64,000 nt of DNA. It comes from Agrobacterium vitis. Its GTDB lineage: Bacteria; Pseudomonadota; Alphaproteobacteria; Rhizobiales; Rhizobiaceae. The translations under genes were made by a program, and so were the position numbers. Under the pieces are notes generated by a model. It made no database searches, was not told the DNA's origin, and saw nothing but the letters and a program-made list of their open reading frames with translations. Location: contig NZ_CP146242.1 of the NCBI RefSeq assembly GCF_037039395.1, positions 3,731,001 through 3,795,000 of the forward strand, read 5' to 3'. Below, one piece after another: positions 7,263-16,418 of the stretch (position 1 is its first letter; every line of letters begins with the position of its first letter).

Positions 7263-8477
7263 ATGGATAACAAGCTTCCCGTGACTGTGCTGTCCGGCTT
7301 TCTCGGTGCCGGTAAAACCACGGTTCTCAATCATATTCTCGGCAACCGGGCCGGGCTGAAGGTCGCGGTGATCGTCAATGACATGAGCGAGGTCAATATC
7401 GATTCCACCCTGGTGCGTGATGGAGGCGCCAATCTATCGCGCACCGACGAGCAATTGGTGGAAATGAGCAATGGCTGCATCTGCTGCACCTTGCGTGAAG
7501 ACCTGCTGACGGAAGTGCGGCAACTGGCTGATTCTGGCCGGTTCGACTACCTGCTGATCGAAGCGACCGGCATTGCCGAACCGCTGCCGATTGCCAGCAC
7601 ATTCGAATTTCGTGACGAAGACGGCAACAGCCTCTCGGACATCGCCCGGCTGGATACCATGGTTACGGTGGTCGATGCCGCCAACCTGTTGCGCGATTAC
7701 AGTTCCAGTGACTTCCTCTCCGACCGGGGCGAAACGGTGGGCGAAGACGATAACCGCACGCTCGTCGACCTTCTGGTCGAGCAGATCGAGTTTGCCGATG
7801 TCGTGGTGCTCAACAAGGCCGAAACTGCCGGCCCTGCCCGGCTGGATGCGGCCCGCAAGATCATCGTTGGCCTCAACCCGGATGCGCGGATTATCGAGAC
7901 CGATTTCGGCCAGATCGAACCGAAGGACGTACTCGGTACCGGGCGGTTCGATCTTGGCCGGGCAGAGACCCATCCGTTGTGGTTCAAGGAATTGCACGGC
8001 TTCAAGGACCATGTGCCTGAAACCGAAGAATATGGCATTCGCAGCTTCGTCTACCGCGCCCGCCGCCCGTTCGATCCGCTGAAATTCCAGGATTTCATTG
8101 ATAGCGACTGGCCGGGCGTGATCCGCGCCAAGGGGTTTTTCTGGCTGGCAACCCGGCCCCATCATGTCGGAGAACTGAGTCAGGCCGGACCGCTGGTGCG
8201 CACCGGGCGCATGGGCCTGTGGTGGGCCTCAGTACCCAAGCAACAATGGCCGCAGGATAAGGGTTTCCTCAATGCCATGAAACCCTATCTCGACCCGATC
8301 TGGGGTGATCGACGCCAAGAACTCGTGTTTATCGGTGCGGATCCCATGGATGAAGCCGAAATCCGCGCCCGCCTGGATGCCTGTCTGGTGCCTGTGGATC
8401 GCTTCACGCCCGGTGCTTGGCGCGATATGCGCGACCCGTTCCCCAACTGGGCACCGCCGCAATTTGCCGAGGCTTGA
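7263..8477 (+). CDS. CobW-family GTPase, probable zinc metallochaperone
   Basis: A 404-aa cytoplasmic G3E/COG0523 GTPase. It shows Walker A (GFLGAGKTT at about 12-20), a switch region (NDMSEVNID), the metal-binding CxCC motif (GCICC), a Walker B-type segment and the guanine-specificity motif NKAE. The C-terminal CobW domain ends near GRMGLWWA. Family members of this type deliver zinc to client enzymes under zinc starvation. The Zur box directly upstream and the znu genes beside it support that role over cobalamin synthesis. ATG at 7263 follows AAGGAG by 6 bases; the upstream in-frame TTG at 7257 overlaps that site and is unlikely. Confidence 0.92.
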   Translation: MDNKLPVTVLSGFLGAGKTTVLNHILGNRAGLKVAVIVNDMSEVNIDSTLVRDGGANLSRTDEQLVEMSNGCICCTLREDLLTEVRQLADSGRFDYLLIEATGIAEPLPIASTFEFRDEDGNSLSDIARLDTMVTVVDAANLLRDYSSSDFLSDRGETVGEDDNRTLVDLLVEQIEFADVVVLNKAETAGPARLDAARKIIVGLNPDARIIETDFGQIEPKDVLGTGRFDLGRAETHPLWFKELHGFKDHVPETEEYGIRSFVYRARRPFDPLKFQDFIDSDWPGVIRAKGFFWLATRPHHVGELSQAGPLVRTGRMGLWWASVPKQQWPQDKGFLNAMKPYLDPIWGDRRQELVFIGADPMDEAEIRARLDACLVPVDRFTPGAWRDMRDPFPNWAPPQFAEA

Positions 8478-8489
8478 GCCTGCTTCTGT

Positions 8490-9638
8490 CTAAATGAAGT
8501 AGCGCATTTTGAGTGGCAGAAGCGCCGCACCGATGACTGCGGCATCACCCTTCACTTCGCTGAGCACCAGTCGGGCCTCCTTTGGCCCGACGCCGTAACG
8601 GTGAACCCGCTGCGAGGGCATCGGGCATCTTTCGATCATCATCGCGCCCAGCGCTGGCGGCAATTGACCGCCAAAAACGATAGTCTGCGGATCTATCACA
8701 GCGATCAAAACCGCCACCAGCCGCTCGACCTGTGGCATGGTTGCCTCCAGCCACGCCTCCACGCCTGGCCAGCCCGGATCGAATGTCCGGTAAAGGGTAT
8801 CGACGGAATCAATCTCGATGCCGTGGTCTTGAAGGCACTTAAGCAAATATTGAAGGGCTGGACGCCGAGGTGCCTCGGTCGGGTCGTAAATCCCGGACAA
8901 TTCCGCGGCATTGCCATGAAAACCGTAGAACGGCTGGCCATTGAGGATCAGCCCGCCACCGAAACCATAGTTGAACGACAGATAGGCAAAGGTCTGGCAC
9001 CATCGCCCTACACCTTGCAAGCTTTCGCCGATAGCGCCCGTGGTCGCGTTGTTCTCCTGCCAGACGGGAAGCTGAAACGTCTGCTCCAGGACCGGGCGAA
9101 GATCCGTCAGCGACCAGTCCTGCAAGGGCTCCGGCGCATTGAATATTCGGTCATCGGCAACAGAAAATCCCGACAGGGCAAATCCCAACCCAAGCAGCCG
9201 CTCACGCGGCAGATTATGAGTCTCAAGCATCTCATCCAGCGTCCGTGACAAGGCAGCAAGGGTGGCCTCACGGCTGAACGGCAGGAGATCGAGCTTCTTC
9301 TGGACAATCACGCCGCAGCTGAAATCAGCAAGGCAGATAATCGCCGAATCGGTGTTGATCGATATGCCCAGCGACGCCACGGATTCCACAGCAAGCTCAA
9401 TGGTCGGGCTCGGCTGGCCACGCGTGCCCTTCAGCGGCGCGCCGATGCGCAGCAAACCGCGCTCGATCAGCCCCTCGATTAACCGATGCACCGATTGCTG
9501 GGTCAGGTTGGTATGGGCGGTGATGACCGATCGGGCAATTGGTCCGTGACGGCGGACGATGTCCAGAATCAGGCGTTCGTTCTCGCTGGCAAGCGGGTTT
9601 CTGTCAAAGCGAGAGGGCTGTTTGGCTTGGGTCGTCAT
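8490..9638 (-). CDS. ROK-family transcriptional regulator
   Basis: About 382 aa. An N-terminal winged helix-turn-helix (around ILDIVRRHGPIARSVITAHTN) is joined to a sugar-kinase-like ROK domain. The ROK zinc motif (CxCGxxGCxE) is not visible and the kinase-type ENDA stretch reads ENNA, so this is a regulator that senses a ligand rather than a kinase. The frame is open to 9674; MTTQAK at 9638 is the more likely start. It diverges from the ABC importer operon, with a 25-bp inverted repeat between them, so the importer is its probable target. It is convergent with the GTPase gene, 12 bases apart. Confidence 0.9.
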   Translation of the reverse strand: MTTQAKQPSRFDRNPLASENERLILDIVRRHGPIARSVITAHTNLTQQSVHRLIEGLIERGLLRIGAPLKGTRGQPSPTIELAVESVASLGISINTDSAIICLADFSCGVIVQKKLDLLPFSREATLAALSRTLDEMLETHNLPRERLLGLGFALSGFSVADDRIFNAPEPLQDWSLTDLRPVLEQTFQLPVWQENNATTGAIGESLQGVGRWCQTFAYLSFNYGFGGGLILNGQPFYGFHGNAAELSGIYDPTEAPRRPALQYLLKCLQDHGIEIDSVDTLYRTFDPGWPGVEAWLEATMPQVERLVAVLIAVIDPQTIVFGGQLPPALGAMMIERCPMPSQRVHRYGVGPKEARLVLSEVKGDAAVIGAALLPLKMRYFI

Positions 9639-9715
9639 GGTTGAACATCTATCCGGCGTCTCGTGATCAGGCAATCACAACTCGACCGCGGGCACAAATT
9701 TCGCGGCCTGTCACA

Positions 9716-9740
9716 AATATTACACTCAAAGTGTATTATT
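9716..9740. promoter_or_regulatory. Candidate ROK operator, 25-bp inverted repeat
   Basis: The half-site AATATTACACT (9716-9726) faces AGTGTATTATT (9730-9740) around a CAA centre, with one mismatch between the arms. It lies between the ROK gene and the substrate-binding protein gene, 37 bases before the start of the latter. AT-rich palindromes of this size are typical ROK (NagC/Mlc-type) operators. Assignment to this regulator is inferred from position. Confidence 0.7.
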
Positions 9741-9776
9741 ACGCCTGCAATTGATCCAGCTCTGATGGAGACCCCA

Positions 9777-11006
9777 ATGCAGATGAAGTTCCTTGCTATC
9801 GCGGCCCTGACGCTCACGGCTTCCGTCGCTCCGTGTTTGAGCGCCGAAACCAATATGAAAAACCTGGATTTCGATCTCTCCAAGGTGACGAGGGAGAATT
9901 TCTACGACCTCGTCGTTCCCGCCGCCAAAGCCGAGGGAACGGTGACCATGTATAATTACGCCGGTAGCTTCGGTGAGACATGGAAAAACCTGACCGACAG
10001 TTTCACCGCCAAGTACGGCATCAAGGTCATCTATAGCGACGTCAACGGCGATCAGGCCAACCAGCAGTTAATCGCGGTCCAAGCTTCAGGACAGGATGCG
10101 CCCGTCGATGCCTATTTCGCAGGCGGTGGCAGCTATCCGCTGCTCTCGGCTAAAGGGGTAATCGGTAATATTCCACTGACGAAAATCCTGCCGAACATGG
10201 CGACCTACGACCCCGTTCTAGCTGAGACCGTGTTCGGAAAGGCCCATGGCGGCACTTTCCCGCTCGTCCATCTCAACCAGACGGCAATTGGCTATGACAG
10301 TGCCTTCGTCAAACCCAATGAGGTTCCCAAGAGTTTCGACGAACTGCTGGCCTGGGCGGAAAGCCATCCAAAGCGCCTGGGCGTCACCTTGCCAGCCAAG
10401 GGCGGTTCGGGCAGTGGTTTCATCTACTCCGTCGCGCTCAATTACCTGACCGGCGATTGCCGCAAGACCCTGACGGATTATAACCAGACTCGCCAGCAGG
10501 CCGAGGACTGGGCGATGTCGTCCGAATGCCTGACGCCTGTCTGGGACTATTACCGTCGCCTGCTGAAGGCTGCGGAACTGACCAATGGGAATGCCGATAC
10601 GCTGAACCTGATCAACAACCAGCAGCTCTATATGGGCACGGTCTGGGAAGATCAGGTGATGAGCTTTCTCGGCAACAAGCAATTGCCCGAAACCTTCCGC
10701 CTGACGCTGCTGGAAAAGGGACAGGTCGGCTCCGGCGACGCGATGTTCGTCCCGGCCAATGCCAAGCACGTCGCCGCTGCCCTGCTGCTGATCGATATGG
10801 CGATGAGCAAGGAATTCCAGACCTTCAAGCTGGAAACCAAGGCATCGCGCTCGCCGCGCACCGATATTACCAACGACCTGATCCCGGCTGCTCTACAGGA
10901 TCATGTCCTGCCGAAAAGTGTCTACCCTCGCCTGTCGGTGCCTGCCTTCTGGGACATGTCGACCGCCCTTGCCGAAGCGCTCGATGAGAAAGTCCTGAAC
11001 CAGTAA
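9777..11006 (+). CDS. ABC transporter substrate-binding protein (family 1, Fe/polyamine/2-AEP type)
   Basis: A 409-aa periplasmic protein with a signal peptide ending near SAE. The mature protein has the extracellular solute-binding family 1 pattern (VTMYNYAGSFGETW, then a WAMSSECLTPVWDYY hinge-side region and GDAMFVPANAKH). The ligand is not readable from sequence. ATG at 9777 follows GGAG by 6 bases; the frame extends upstream through the operator and is not coding there. It is the first gene of an operon with one ATPase, two permeases and a glycerophosphodiesterase, which hints at a phosphodiester or phosphorylated ligand. Confidence 0.88.
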   Translation: MQMKFLAIAALTLTASVAPCLSAETNMKNLDFDLSKVTRENFYDLVVPAAKAEGTVTMYNYAGSFGETWKNLTDSFTAKYGIKVIYSDVNGDQANQQLIAVQASGQDAPVDAYFAGGGSYPLLSAKGVIGNIPLTKILPNMATYDPVLAETVFGKAHGGTFPLVHLNQTAIGYDSAFVKPNEVPKSFDELLAWAESHPKRLGVTLPAKGGSGSGFIYSVALNYLTGDCRKTLTDYNQTRQQAEDWAMSSECLTPVWDYYRRLLKAAELTNGNADTLNLINNQQLYMGTVWEDQVMSFLGNKQLPETFRLTLLEKGQVGSGDAMFVPANAKHVAAALLLIDMAMSKEFQTFKLETKASRSPRTDITNDLIPAALQDHVLPKSVYPRLSVPAFWDMSTALAEALDEKVLNQ

Positions 11007-11039
11007 TTCCAATCGATGCAGACGAACAGGGGCAAAGAC

Positions 11040-12080
11040 ATGAGCGAGCTCGAAATCAACGATATCACCAAGGATTTCGGGTCCGCCCGCGTCCTCCATC
11101 CGGTTTCGCTTGCCGTCGAAAAGGGCGAATTCGTCACCATTCTCGGTCCCTCCGGCTGCGGAAAATCGACGCTGCTGCGCATCCTGATGGGCATCAGCGA
11201 GGCGTCCGACGGCGAAATCCGGCTGGCGGGCAAGCGGATTGATGGACTTGCGCCCGAAGCGCGCGATATCGCCATGGTGTTCCAATCCTATGCGCTGTTT
11301 CCGCATATGTCGGTCGCCAAAAACCTCGGCTTCGGCCTGAAAATGAAGAATGTGCCAAAAGACGAGCGGGCGCGACGCATCGCCCATGTGCTGGAGATCT
11401 GCAATCTCGGCGCCCTGGTGGACCGCATGCCCCGGCAATTGTCCGGCGGCCAGCAGCAGCGTGTGGCGCTGGCCCGCGCCATCGTCATGCAGCCCAGTCT
11501 TTTGCTGTTTGACGAACCGCTTTCCAATCTCGATGCCAAGCTGCGTGACAGCCTTCGCCATGACCTGGTCGAACTGCATCGCCGCATCGGCGCGACAAGC
11601 CTTTACGTCACCCATGACCAGGCCGAGGCCATGGCGATGTCCGACCGGATCGTGGTGATGAACGGCGGCCAGGTCGTCGAAATCGGCACACCGCTTGAGC
11701 TGTACCGGGCACCGAAAGCGGCCTTTACCGCCAGCTTCCTTGGCCAGACCAATCTTCTCTCCGTCAAGGCGTCCGGCCTGGATGCGCTGCTGCCCTGGGG
11801 CCAGAAAGTGGTGCTGGACCGTCCCGCCGTCGGTCCTATGCAGATTTCGGTCCGCCCGGAAAATATCGGCATCGAGCGCGACGAGAGCGGATCGGCAACC
11901 GTCACCTCCGTCTCCTTCATGGGCGCCAATATTCTCTACACCGCCGATATCGGCGCCGTCAGGATCAAGATCAGCCAGTCGGGTGGCGGCACACCGATAG
12001 AGATGGGCAGCCGGGTCTCGCTGACATTCCACGATGCCGTGCATCTGCTCGAAGACCAGCCGTCGATGGAGGCCGCCTGA
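11040..12080 (+). CDS. ABC transporter ATPase (Fe/polyamine type)
   Basis: A 346-aa energy-coupling subunit. Walker A GPSGCGKST, Q-loop FQSYALFPH, signature LSGGQQQR, Walker B LLLFDEPLSNLD and H-loop VTHDQ are all present, followed by a TOBE-type C-terminal domain. ATG at 11040 (MSELEI) is preferred over 11016 because an AGGGGC-type ribosome site lies 7 bases before it. The stop overlaps the permease start (A of ATG at 12080), so translation is coupled. Confidence 0.92.
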   Translation: MSELEINDITKDFGSARVLHPVSLAVEKGEFVTILGPSGCGKSTLLRILMGISEASDGEIRLAGKRIDGLAPEARDIAMVFQSYALFPHMSVAKNLGFGLKMKNVPKDERARRIAHVLEICNLGALVDRMPRQLSGGQQQRVALARAIVMQPSLLLFDEPLSNLDAKLRDSLRHDLVELHRRIGATSLYVTHDQAEAMAMSDRIVVMNGGQVVEIGTPLELYRAPKAAFTASFLGQTNLLSVKASGLDALLPWGQKVVLDRPAVGPMQISVRPENIGIERDESGSATVTSVSFMGANILYTADIGAVRIKISQSGGGTPIEMGSRVSLTFHDAVHLLEDQPSMEAA

Positions 12081-12934
12081 TGCCATCGCTGCTTCGCCGT
12101 CGCCCGGTTCAACTTTTCCTCCTACTCCTGCCGGGGGTCGGCTATCTGCTGTTCTTCTTCGGCCTGCCTCTCCTGTCGGCGCTGGTCGGCAGTTTCCGGC
12201 TGGAAGACGGCAGCTTTACGCTGAGTTGGTATCAGCGGATTTTCACCCGGCCCTCCATGCTGCGCGGCTTGTCGACCTCAATCTATTACGGCGTCATGCC
12301 GGTTTTCGTCTCGCTGGCGCTCTCCGTGCCGCTGGCGCTTCTGCTGCGCAAAAGCTTTGTCGGGCGCAAGCTGTTCAGCGGGCTTTACAAGCTGCCGATG
12401 GCGGTCTCGAGCATTATCGTCGGTCTGATGATTATCGTCGTCTTCGAGCGTGGTGGCTTTTTCGACCGCCTGCTGACGCCGCTCGGCTTTACCCTGCCGA
12501 AACTGGTCCGCGACGATCTGGGTGCTGGCGTCATCATGGCCAGTTCCTGGAAACAGATCCCGTTCATGACGCTGATCATCACCAGCGCCTTTGCCGCCAT
12601 TCCCGAGGATATCCGCTTTGCCGCCCGCACGCTTGGTGCATCCCGGCTTCGGACATTCCTGGCTGTGGACGTGCCGCTTGCCATGCCGGGCATTACCGCC
12701 GCTATTCTCCTGACCTTCATCGGTTCGATGGGCTCCTATGCCATTCCAGATATTGTCGGCCCACCGACGGCGCGGCCGCTTTCGGTGCTGATGGTCCAGG
12801 AATTTAAACAGGGCCGGTTCGAGCAGGTCTATGCGATGGGCATGGTGCTCAGCCTGTTCGCAGTCATCGTTCTCCTGACCTATTATGCCCTGACCAGCCG
12901 GATCGGCTCTGGCAATACACGGGGGAATGCGTGA
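12080..12934 (+). CDS. ABC transporter permease, first subunit
   Basis: A 284-aa inner-membrane permease of the binding-protein-dependent type, with about six helices. The EAA-type cytoplasmic loop reads IRFAARTLGASRLRTF, where the ATPase docks. It overlaps the ATPase upstream by one base and the second permease downstream by four bases. With that second permease it would form the heterodimeric channel of the importer encoded here. Confidence 0.92.
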   Translation: MPSLLRRRPVQLFLLLLPGVGYLLFFFGLPLLSALVGSFRLEDGSFTLSWYQRIFTRPSMLRGLSTSIYYGVMPVFVSLALSVPLALLLRKSFVGRKLFSGLYKLPMAVSSIIVGLMIIVVFERGGFFDRLLTPLGFTLPKLVRDDLGAGVIMASSWKQIPFMTLIITSAFAAIPEDIRFAARTLGASRLRTFLAVDVPLAMPGITAAILLTFIGSMGSYAIPDIVGPPTARPLSVLMVQEFKQGRFEQVYAMGMVLSLFAVIVLLTYYALTSRIGSGNTRGNA

Positions 12935-13797
12935 TGGCTGTTCTTGAGCTCGATACCCCAGTTGCAGCAAAGCGCCGCATGTTTCGCCCCGAAGACCGCC
13001 TGCTGGTTTCCATCGGCCTGTTCACCACACTTGCCCTGGCAATCGCCCTGCCGCTTGCCCTGATGTTTGTCTGGAGCATTGCCGATGGCTGGCAGCAGCC
13101 GCATCTGCTGCCGCAGGTCTATACGGTTAGCCGCTGGGCCAGCGTGCTTAGCGATCCGGGTCTGATCCAGGCCATGGTCACCAGCCTCGGCATCGCCTTC
13201 ACGGTCACAGTCGCAACGGCCGTCATCGCCTTGCCGACCGCCTGGGCCATGGCCCGTTTTCCTTTCCGGCTGAAACGGCTGGTGGAGATCTTCATTCTCG
13301 CGCCGGTCATCATTCCCGGTCTGGTGGTCGCGGTCGGCATTGGCCAGGTGTTCCTGTCGCTAGGCCTTGCCTATTCGGTGGCGGGCGTCATCATTGTCCA
13401 GATCGTCGGCACGCTGCCGCTGATGATCCGGCTGATGACCGCAACGCTGGAGACCATTCCTGACGAATTGATCCATGCTGCCCGCTCGCTGGGTGCCGGA
13501 ACAGTTGGCATTGTCGCGCATATCATTCTGCCGTTGGCCGTGCCCGGTCTGCTGGCGGGCGGATTGATGTCCTTCATCGGCAGTTTTGAGGAATTCGACA
13601 AATCCTTCATCGTCGGCGCGCCTGTGGTCCAGACCCTGCCGATCAAGCTTTACATGTATCTCGACCCCTATTCGATGCAGCTGCCGCTGGCCGCGATCGT
13701 TTCCTTCATCCTGCTTTTGCCAGCCCTCATCGTCTTCATCATCGCCGGTCGTATCCTGCGCGACGACCTGATGGCGGCAGGCATGGGCAAGATCTAA
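12931..13797 (+). CDS. ABC transporter permease, second subunit
   Basis: A 288-aa inner-membrane permease with about six helices. The EAA loop is LIHAARSLGAGTVGIV. It starts four bases inside the end of the first permease. The split into two separate permeases matches the spermidine/2-AEP-type importers rather than the fused Fe(III) type. Confidence 0.92.
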   Translation: MMAVLELDTPVAAKRRMFRPEDRLLVSIGLFTTLALAIALPLALMFVWSIADGWQQPHLLPQVYTVSRWASVLSDPGLIQAMVTSLGIAFTVTVATAVIALPTAWAMARFPFRLKRLVEIFILAPVIIPGLVVAVGIGQVFLSLGLAYSVAGVIIVQIVGTLPLMIRLMTATLETIPDELIHAARSLGAGTVGIVAHIILPLAVPGLLAGGLMSFIGSFEEFDKSFIVGAPVVQTLPIKLYMYLDPYSMQLPLAAIVSFILLLPALIVFIIAGRILRDDLMAAGMGKI

Positions 13798-13833
13798 TTC
13801 CTTCCATAACAGTAACAGCCGAAAGTCCAACTC

Positions 13834-14715
13834 ATGCCTGTCCAGACGTCCACGCTTGCGCACCAATCCCTGGCGACCCGTCCCTGCTCGATTGCAGAAA
13901 TGGCCTCGCGCACCAATCCCACCATTCTGACCATCGCCCATCGCGGCCTGTGGAAGAGCACAGCGGAAAACTCGCTGGCCTCGATCCGGGAAGCGATTGC
14001 CCACGGGGTGGATATGGTCGAAATCGACACCCAGGCCAGTGCCGATGGTCATCTCGTGGTTATTCACGATGCGACCCTGGACAGAACAACGACCGGCAGC
14101 GGCACGGTCAGCGAATTGCCGTTCGATGTCATTCGTCAGGCGAAACTGCGCAGCGGCGCGGGCGGCCTGGAGGCTGAGATAGCAGAGGAATGCGTTCCGA
14201 CACTTGAGGAAATTCTCGAAGAAGCCCGTGGTCGTATTACCGTCAATATCGACACGAAATTCACCCGTGATCTGCCGCAGGTGATGGAAACAGTGCTGCG
14301 GATGAACATTGCCGATCAGGTTCTGGTCAAGACCGACATCGATCTCGACGCGGACCATTTCGCCATTGTCGATGCCGACTGGTTCGGGAAGATTCCGCAT
14401 ATGCCGATGTTTCCCGTACGTCAGGGCCGGTTTACCGAAGACCTGCGCCGCATCGAGAGCCTCAAGGCGCCGATGATCGAAGTGAAATTCACGGATCTCG
14501 CCGATATCGTCGATGCGCGGGCCGAATTGGAGCGCCAGAACATCCGCGTCTGGATCAACACGCTCGACGTCTCGCATTGCCTTGACTTCAACGACACCCG
14601 CGCCCTGGTCGATCCGGACGGTGTCTGGACCGTGTTGGCAGATGCAGGCGTCGGCGCTATCCAGACCGACGAGGTCGAAGCATTCAAGGCTTGGCTGCAC
14701 GCCAGACAAGCGTAA
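13834..14715 (+). CDS. Glycerophosphodiester phosphodiesterase family protein
   Basis: A 293-aa GDPD-fold enzyme with no signal peptide, so probably cytoplasmic. Signature pieces are IAHRG, the AENSLASI helix, DMVEIDTQASADGHLVVIHD (catalytic Glu/Asp/His) and LDRTTTGSG. It hydrolyses glycerophosphodiesters to glycerol-3-phosphate and an alcohol. It lies 36 bases after the second permease and is probably in the same transcript; the cell could import a phosphodiester and cleave it inside. The first 20 or so residues are not family-like, and ATG at 13900 is an alternative start. Confidence 0.88.
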   Translation: MPVQTSTLAHQSLATRPCSIAEMASRTNPTILTIAHRGLWKSTAENSLASIREAIAHGVDMVEIDTQASADGHLVVIHDATLDRTTTGSGTVSELPFDVIRQAKLRSGAGGLEAEIAEECVPTLEEILEEARGRITVNIDTKFTRDLPQVMETVLRMNIADQVLVKTDIDLDADHFAIVDADWFGKIPHMPMFPVRQGRFTEDLRRIESLKAPMIEVKFTDLADIVDARAELERQNIRVWINTLDVSHCLDFNDTRALVDPDGVWTVLADAGVGAIQTDEVEAFKAWLHARQA

Positions 14716-14728
14716 GCACAAACGGAAA

Positions 14729-14756
14729 CGCCGTGCATCCCTTCGGATGCACGGCG
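14729..14756. terminator. GC-rich hairpin between convergent genes
   Basis: CGCCGTGCATCC and GGATGCACGGCG form a perfect 12-bp stem with a CTTC loop, 14 bases after the glycerophosphodiesterase stop and 29 before the end of the minus-strand phytase-like gene. The T-rich side on the minus strand is better, so it may serve both directions. Confidence 0.8.
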
Positions 14757-14784
14757 CGTATTAGCAAGTAGCCTTGATCGATAA

Positions 14785-16263
14785 TTACTTGGCAGTCATG
14801 CCCGGCAAGGTCACGCGGAACACCTGGAACATGGTATCGACCTCAGCGCCGCCTTCAGCCTTGTAGGCAGCACCGACCTGATAGCCATCCTGGGTGAGGA
14901 AGTCGTTGTCATTGGCGACGAACAGGAAATAATCGTCCGGCGCAGACGGATCGAGCGCCGGGGCGACCGACATGGCTTCCCACTTTTCAGAGAGATTATT
15001 CTTGTCGTTCGGCGCGCCATTGTGCAGGCCGAAACGGGCGAGATCCTTGGCATCGTTCATGTCGATAAAGGGCGTTACCGCCGCAACCTTGACGGACGCA
15101 TCCACCACGCCCTTCGGGGCAACCGGCTTCGCATCGTCAAATTCGCCATTGGCAATGTCGGTGGCAGCAGACAGATCAACCAGATCGATCTTGCGGTAAA
15201 CCGAGGTCTCGCCCTTCATGCTCTGGCCATTATTGCTGTCACGCGCCAGCATCAGGAACGTCTTGTCCGACAGCGCCAGAATTTCGCTCTGGGCGGCAAC
15301 CGCAACCTTGCCCTTGTTATCGAAGGTTGGCAGCGGCACGACATATTCATGCACCAGCTTCAGATGATCCATATCGGCTGCATCGTAAACCAACGCGCGG
15401 GTATTCATCCGGGTCGAGCTGCTATCGCCGCCATCCTGGCGGGTTGCCGATTGCAGCAGCGCGATCAGAAACTTGCCATCCGGTGTCAGCGACATGCCTT
15501 CCAGGCCCTGATTGTTCTGGCGTCCGGTATCCGGGTCTTTCGGGTCTGGCTTCTTGCCGCCTTCGCCGACATTGTTGGACGAGAAGTTCAACTCACCCTT
15601 GCGCATCGGCAGCAAAGCCTTTGGCGGCTGGGTGGCGGAGAGCAGTTTGCCCGCAGCCGAGAAGTGATAGATATAAGGACCGTATTCGTCGCTGATCATC
15701 ATCGAGCCGTCCTTCAACAGAACGACGGCTTCCGGATCGAGCGAGATCTTGCCGGTGGTCGCTTGCGGCAGGACAGGCAAGGTCTTTGTCGCGGCGCGAA
15801 TGCCGGATTCAGGATCAAGGCCGGTCAGGCTCTTGCCCTCGCCGTCCGTCAGCAGGATAGTATCGGCAAGCTTGGCATCAACACCCTTCTGCTGCTGGTC
15901 AGCGGGCGCAGTGGTCCCAGCCGGTGTCGGCGCGAGGGTGAAATCAATTCTGTTGATCCGGGTATTATAATCCGTCGTGCCTTCGACATTGTAGCCACGA
16001 TCCGGCAGGAGCCAGAGCGAACCGGAATAGCTTTCGCCCTGCTTTTTCCACTGGGTCAGATCCATTGCCATGCCGGAGCCGGAACCAAAAGTTTCCTTGA
16101 ATTTGTCGCGTGCATTGGCCGGGATGCGGCCGATGGCGACCAGACCCTTGTTGGCGATCGTTACCCCGTTGGCGCTGACCGTTCCTTCCGCCAGCGTCAT
16201 TCCCGCCGAAGAAACCACGAATGTTGCGGCCAGAAGCATTGCCTTGCGTGAAAATATCATCAT
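14785..16263 (-). CDS. Secreted esterase-like/phytase-like domain protein
   Basis: About 492 aa with a signal peptide (FSRKAMLLAATFVVSSAGMTLAEG). The rest resembles the Phytase-like (esterase-like activity) beta-propeller family: SGSLWLLPDRGYN, DEYGPYIYHF, GLEGMSLTPDGKFL and LMLARDSN. Such proteins are exported and some hydrolyse phosphate or carboxyl esters; the substrate here is unknown. The start at 16263 is chosen because AAGGA lies 5 bases upstream; TTG at 16281 is an upstream alternative. It stands alone on the minus strand. A stem (GCGGCA/TGCCGC) lies upstream near 16310-16335. Confidence 0.82.
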   Translation of the reverse strand: MMIFSRKAMLLAATFVVSSAGMTLAEGTVSANGVTIANKGLVAIGRIPANARDKFKETFGSGSGMAMDLTQWKKQGESYSGSLWLLPDRGYNVEGTTDYNTRINRIDFTLAPTPAGTTAPADQQQKGVDAKLADTILLTDGEGKSLTGLDPESGIRAATKTLPVLPQATTGKISLDPEAVVLLKDGSMMISDEYGPYIYHFSAAGKLLSATQPPKALLPMRKGELNFSSNNVGEGGKKPDPKDPDTGRQNNQGLEGMSLTPDGKFLIALLQSATRQDGGDSSSTRMNTRALVYDAADMDHLKLVHEYVVPLPTFDNKGKVAVAAQSEILALSDKTFLMLARDSNNGQSMKGETSVYRKIDLVDLSAATDIANGEFDDAKPVAPKGVVDASVKVAAVTPFIDMNDAKDLARFGLHNGAPNDKNNLSEKWEAMSVAPALDPSAPDDYFLFVANDNDFLTQDGYQVGAAYKAEGGAEVDTMFQVFRVTLPGMTAK

Positions 16264-16418
16264 CCCGATCCTTTGCATCAATCGGGGCAGCCCTCAGCCT
16301 TTGATGGTGAGGCGGCATTTGTCTGCCGCATCACTGCTCCCCCATCAGGGCCATTAGAAGCTTCCCATGACAGGATCGTGACAGGCCTATCCAGGCAAAC
16401 GGGCATTTCGCCGGAGGC

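Noticed and set aside
10893..12086. 397-codon minus-strand open frame opposite the ABC ATPase
   Set aside because: The plus strand carries all ATPase motifs in this stretch; the antisense product has no recognisable domain.
13360..14721. 453-codon minus-strand open frame opposite the second permease and GDPD
   Set aside because: It spans two real plus-strand genes and reads as composition-biased shadow sequence.
15022..16251. 409-codon plus-strand open frame opposite the phytase-like gene
   Set aside because: The minus strand has a signal peptide and family motifs; the plus frame has none and no ribosome site.
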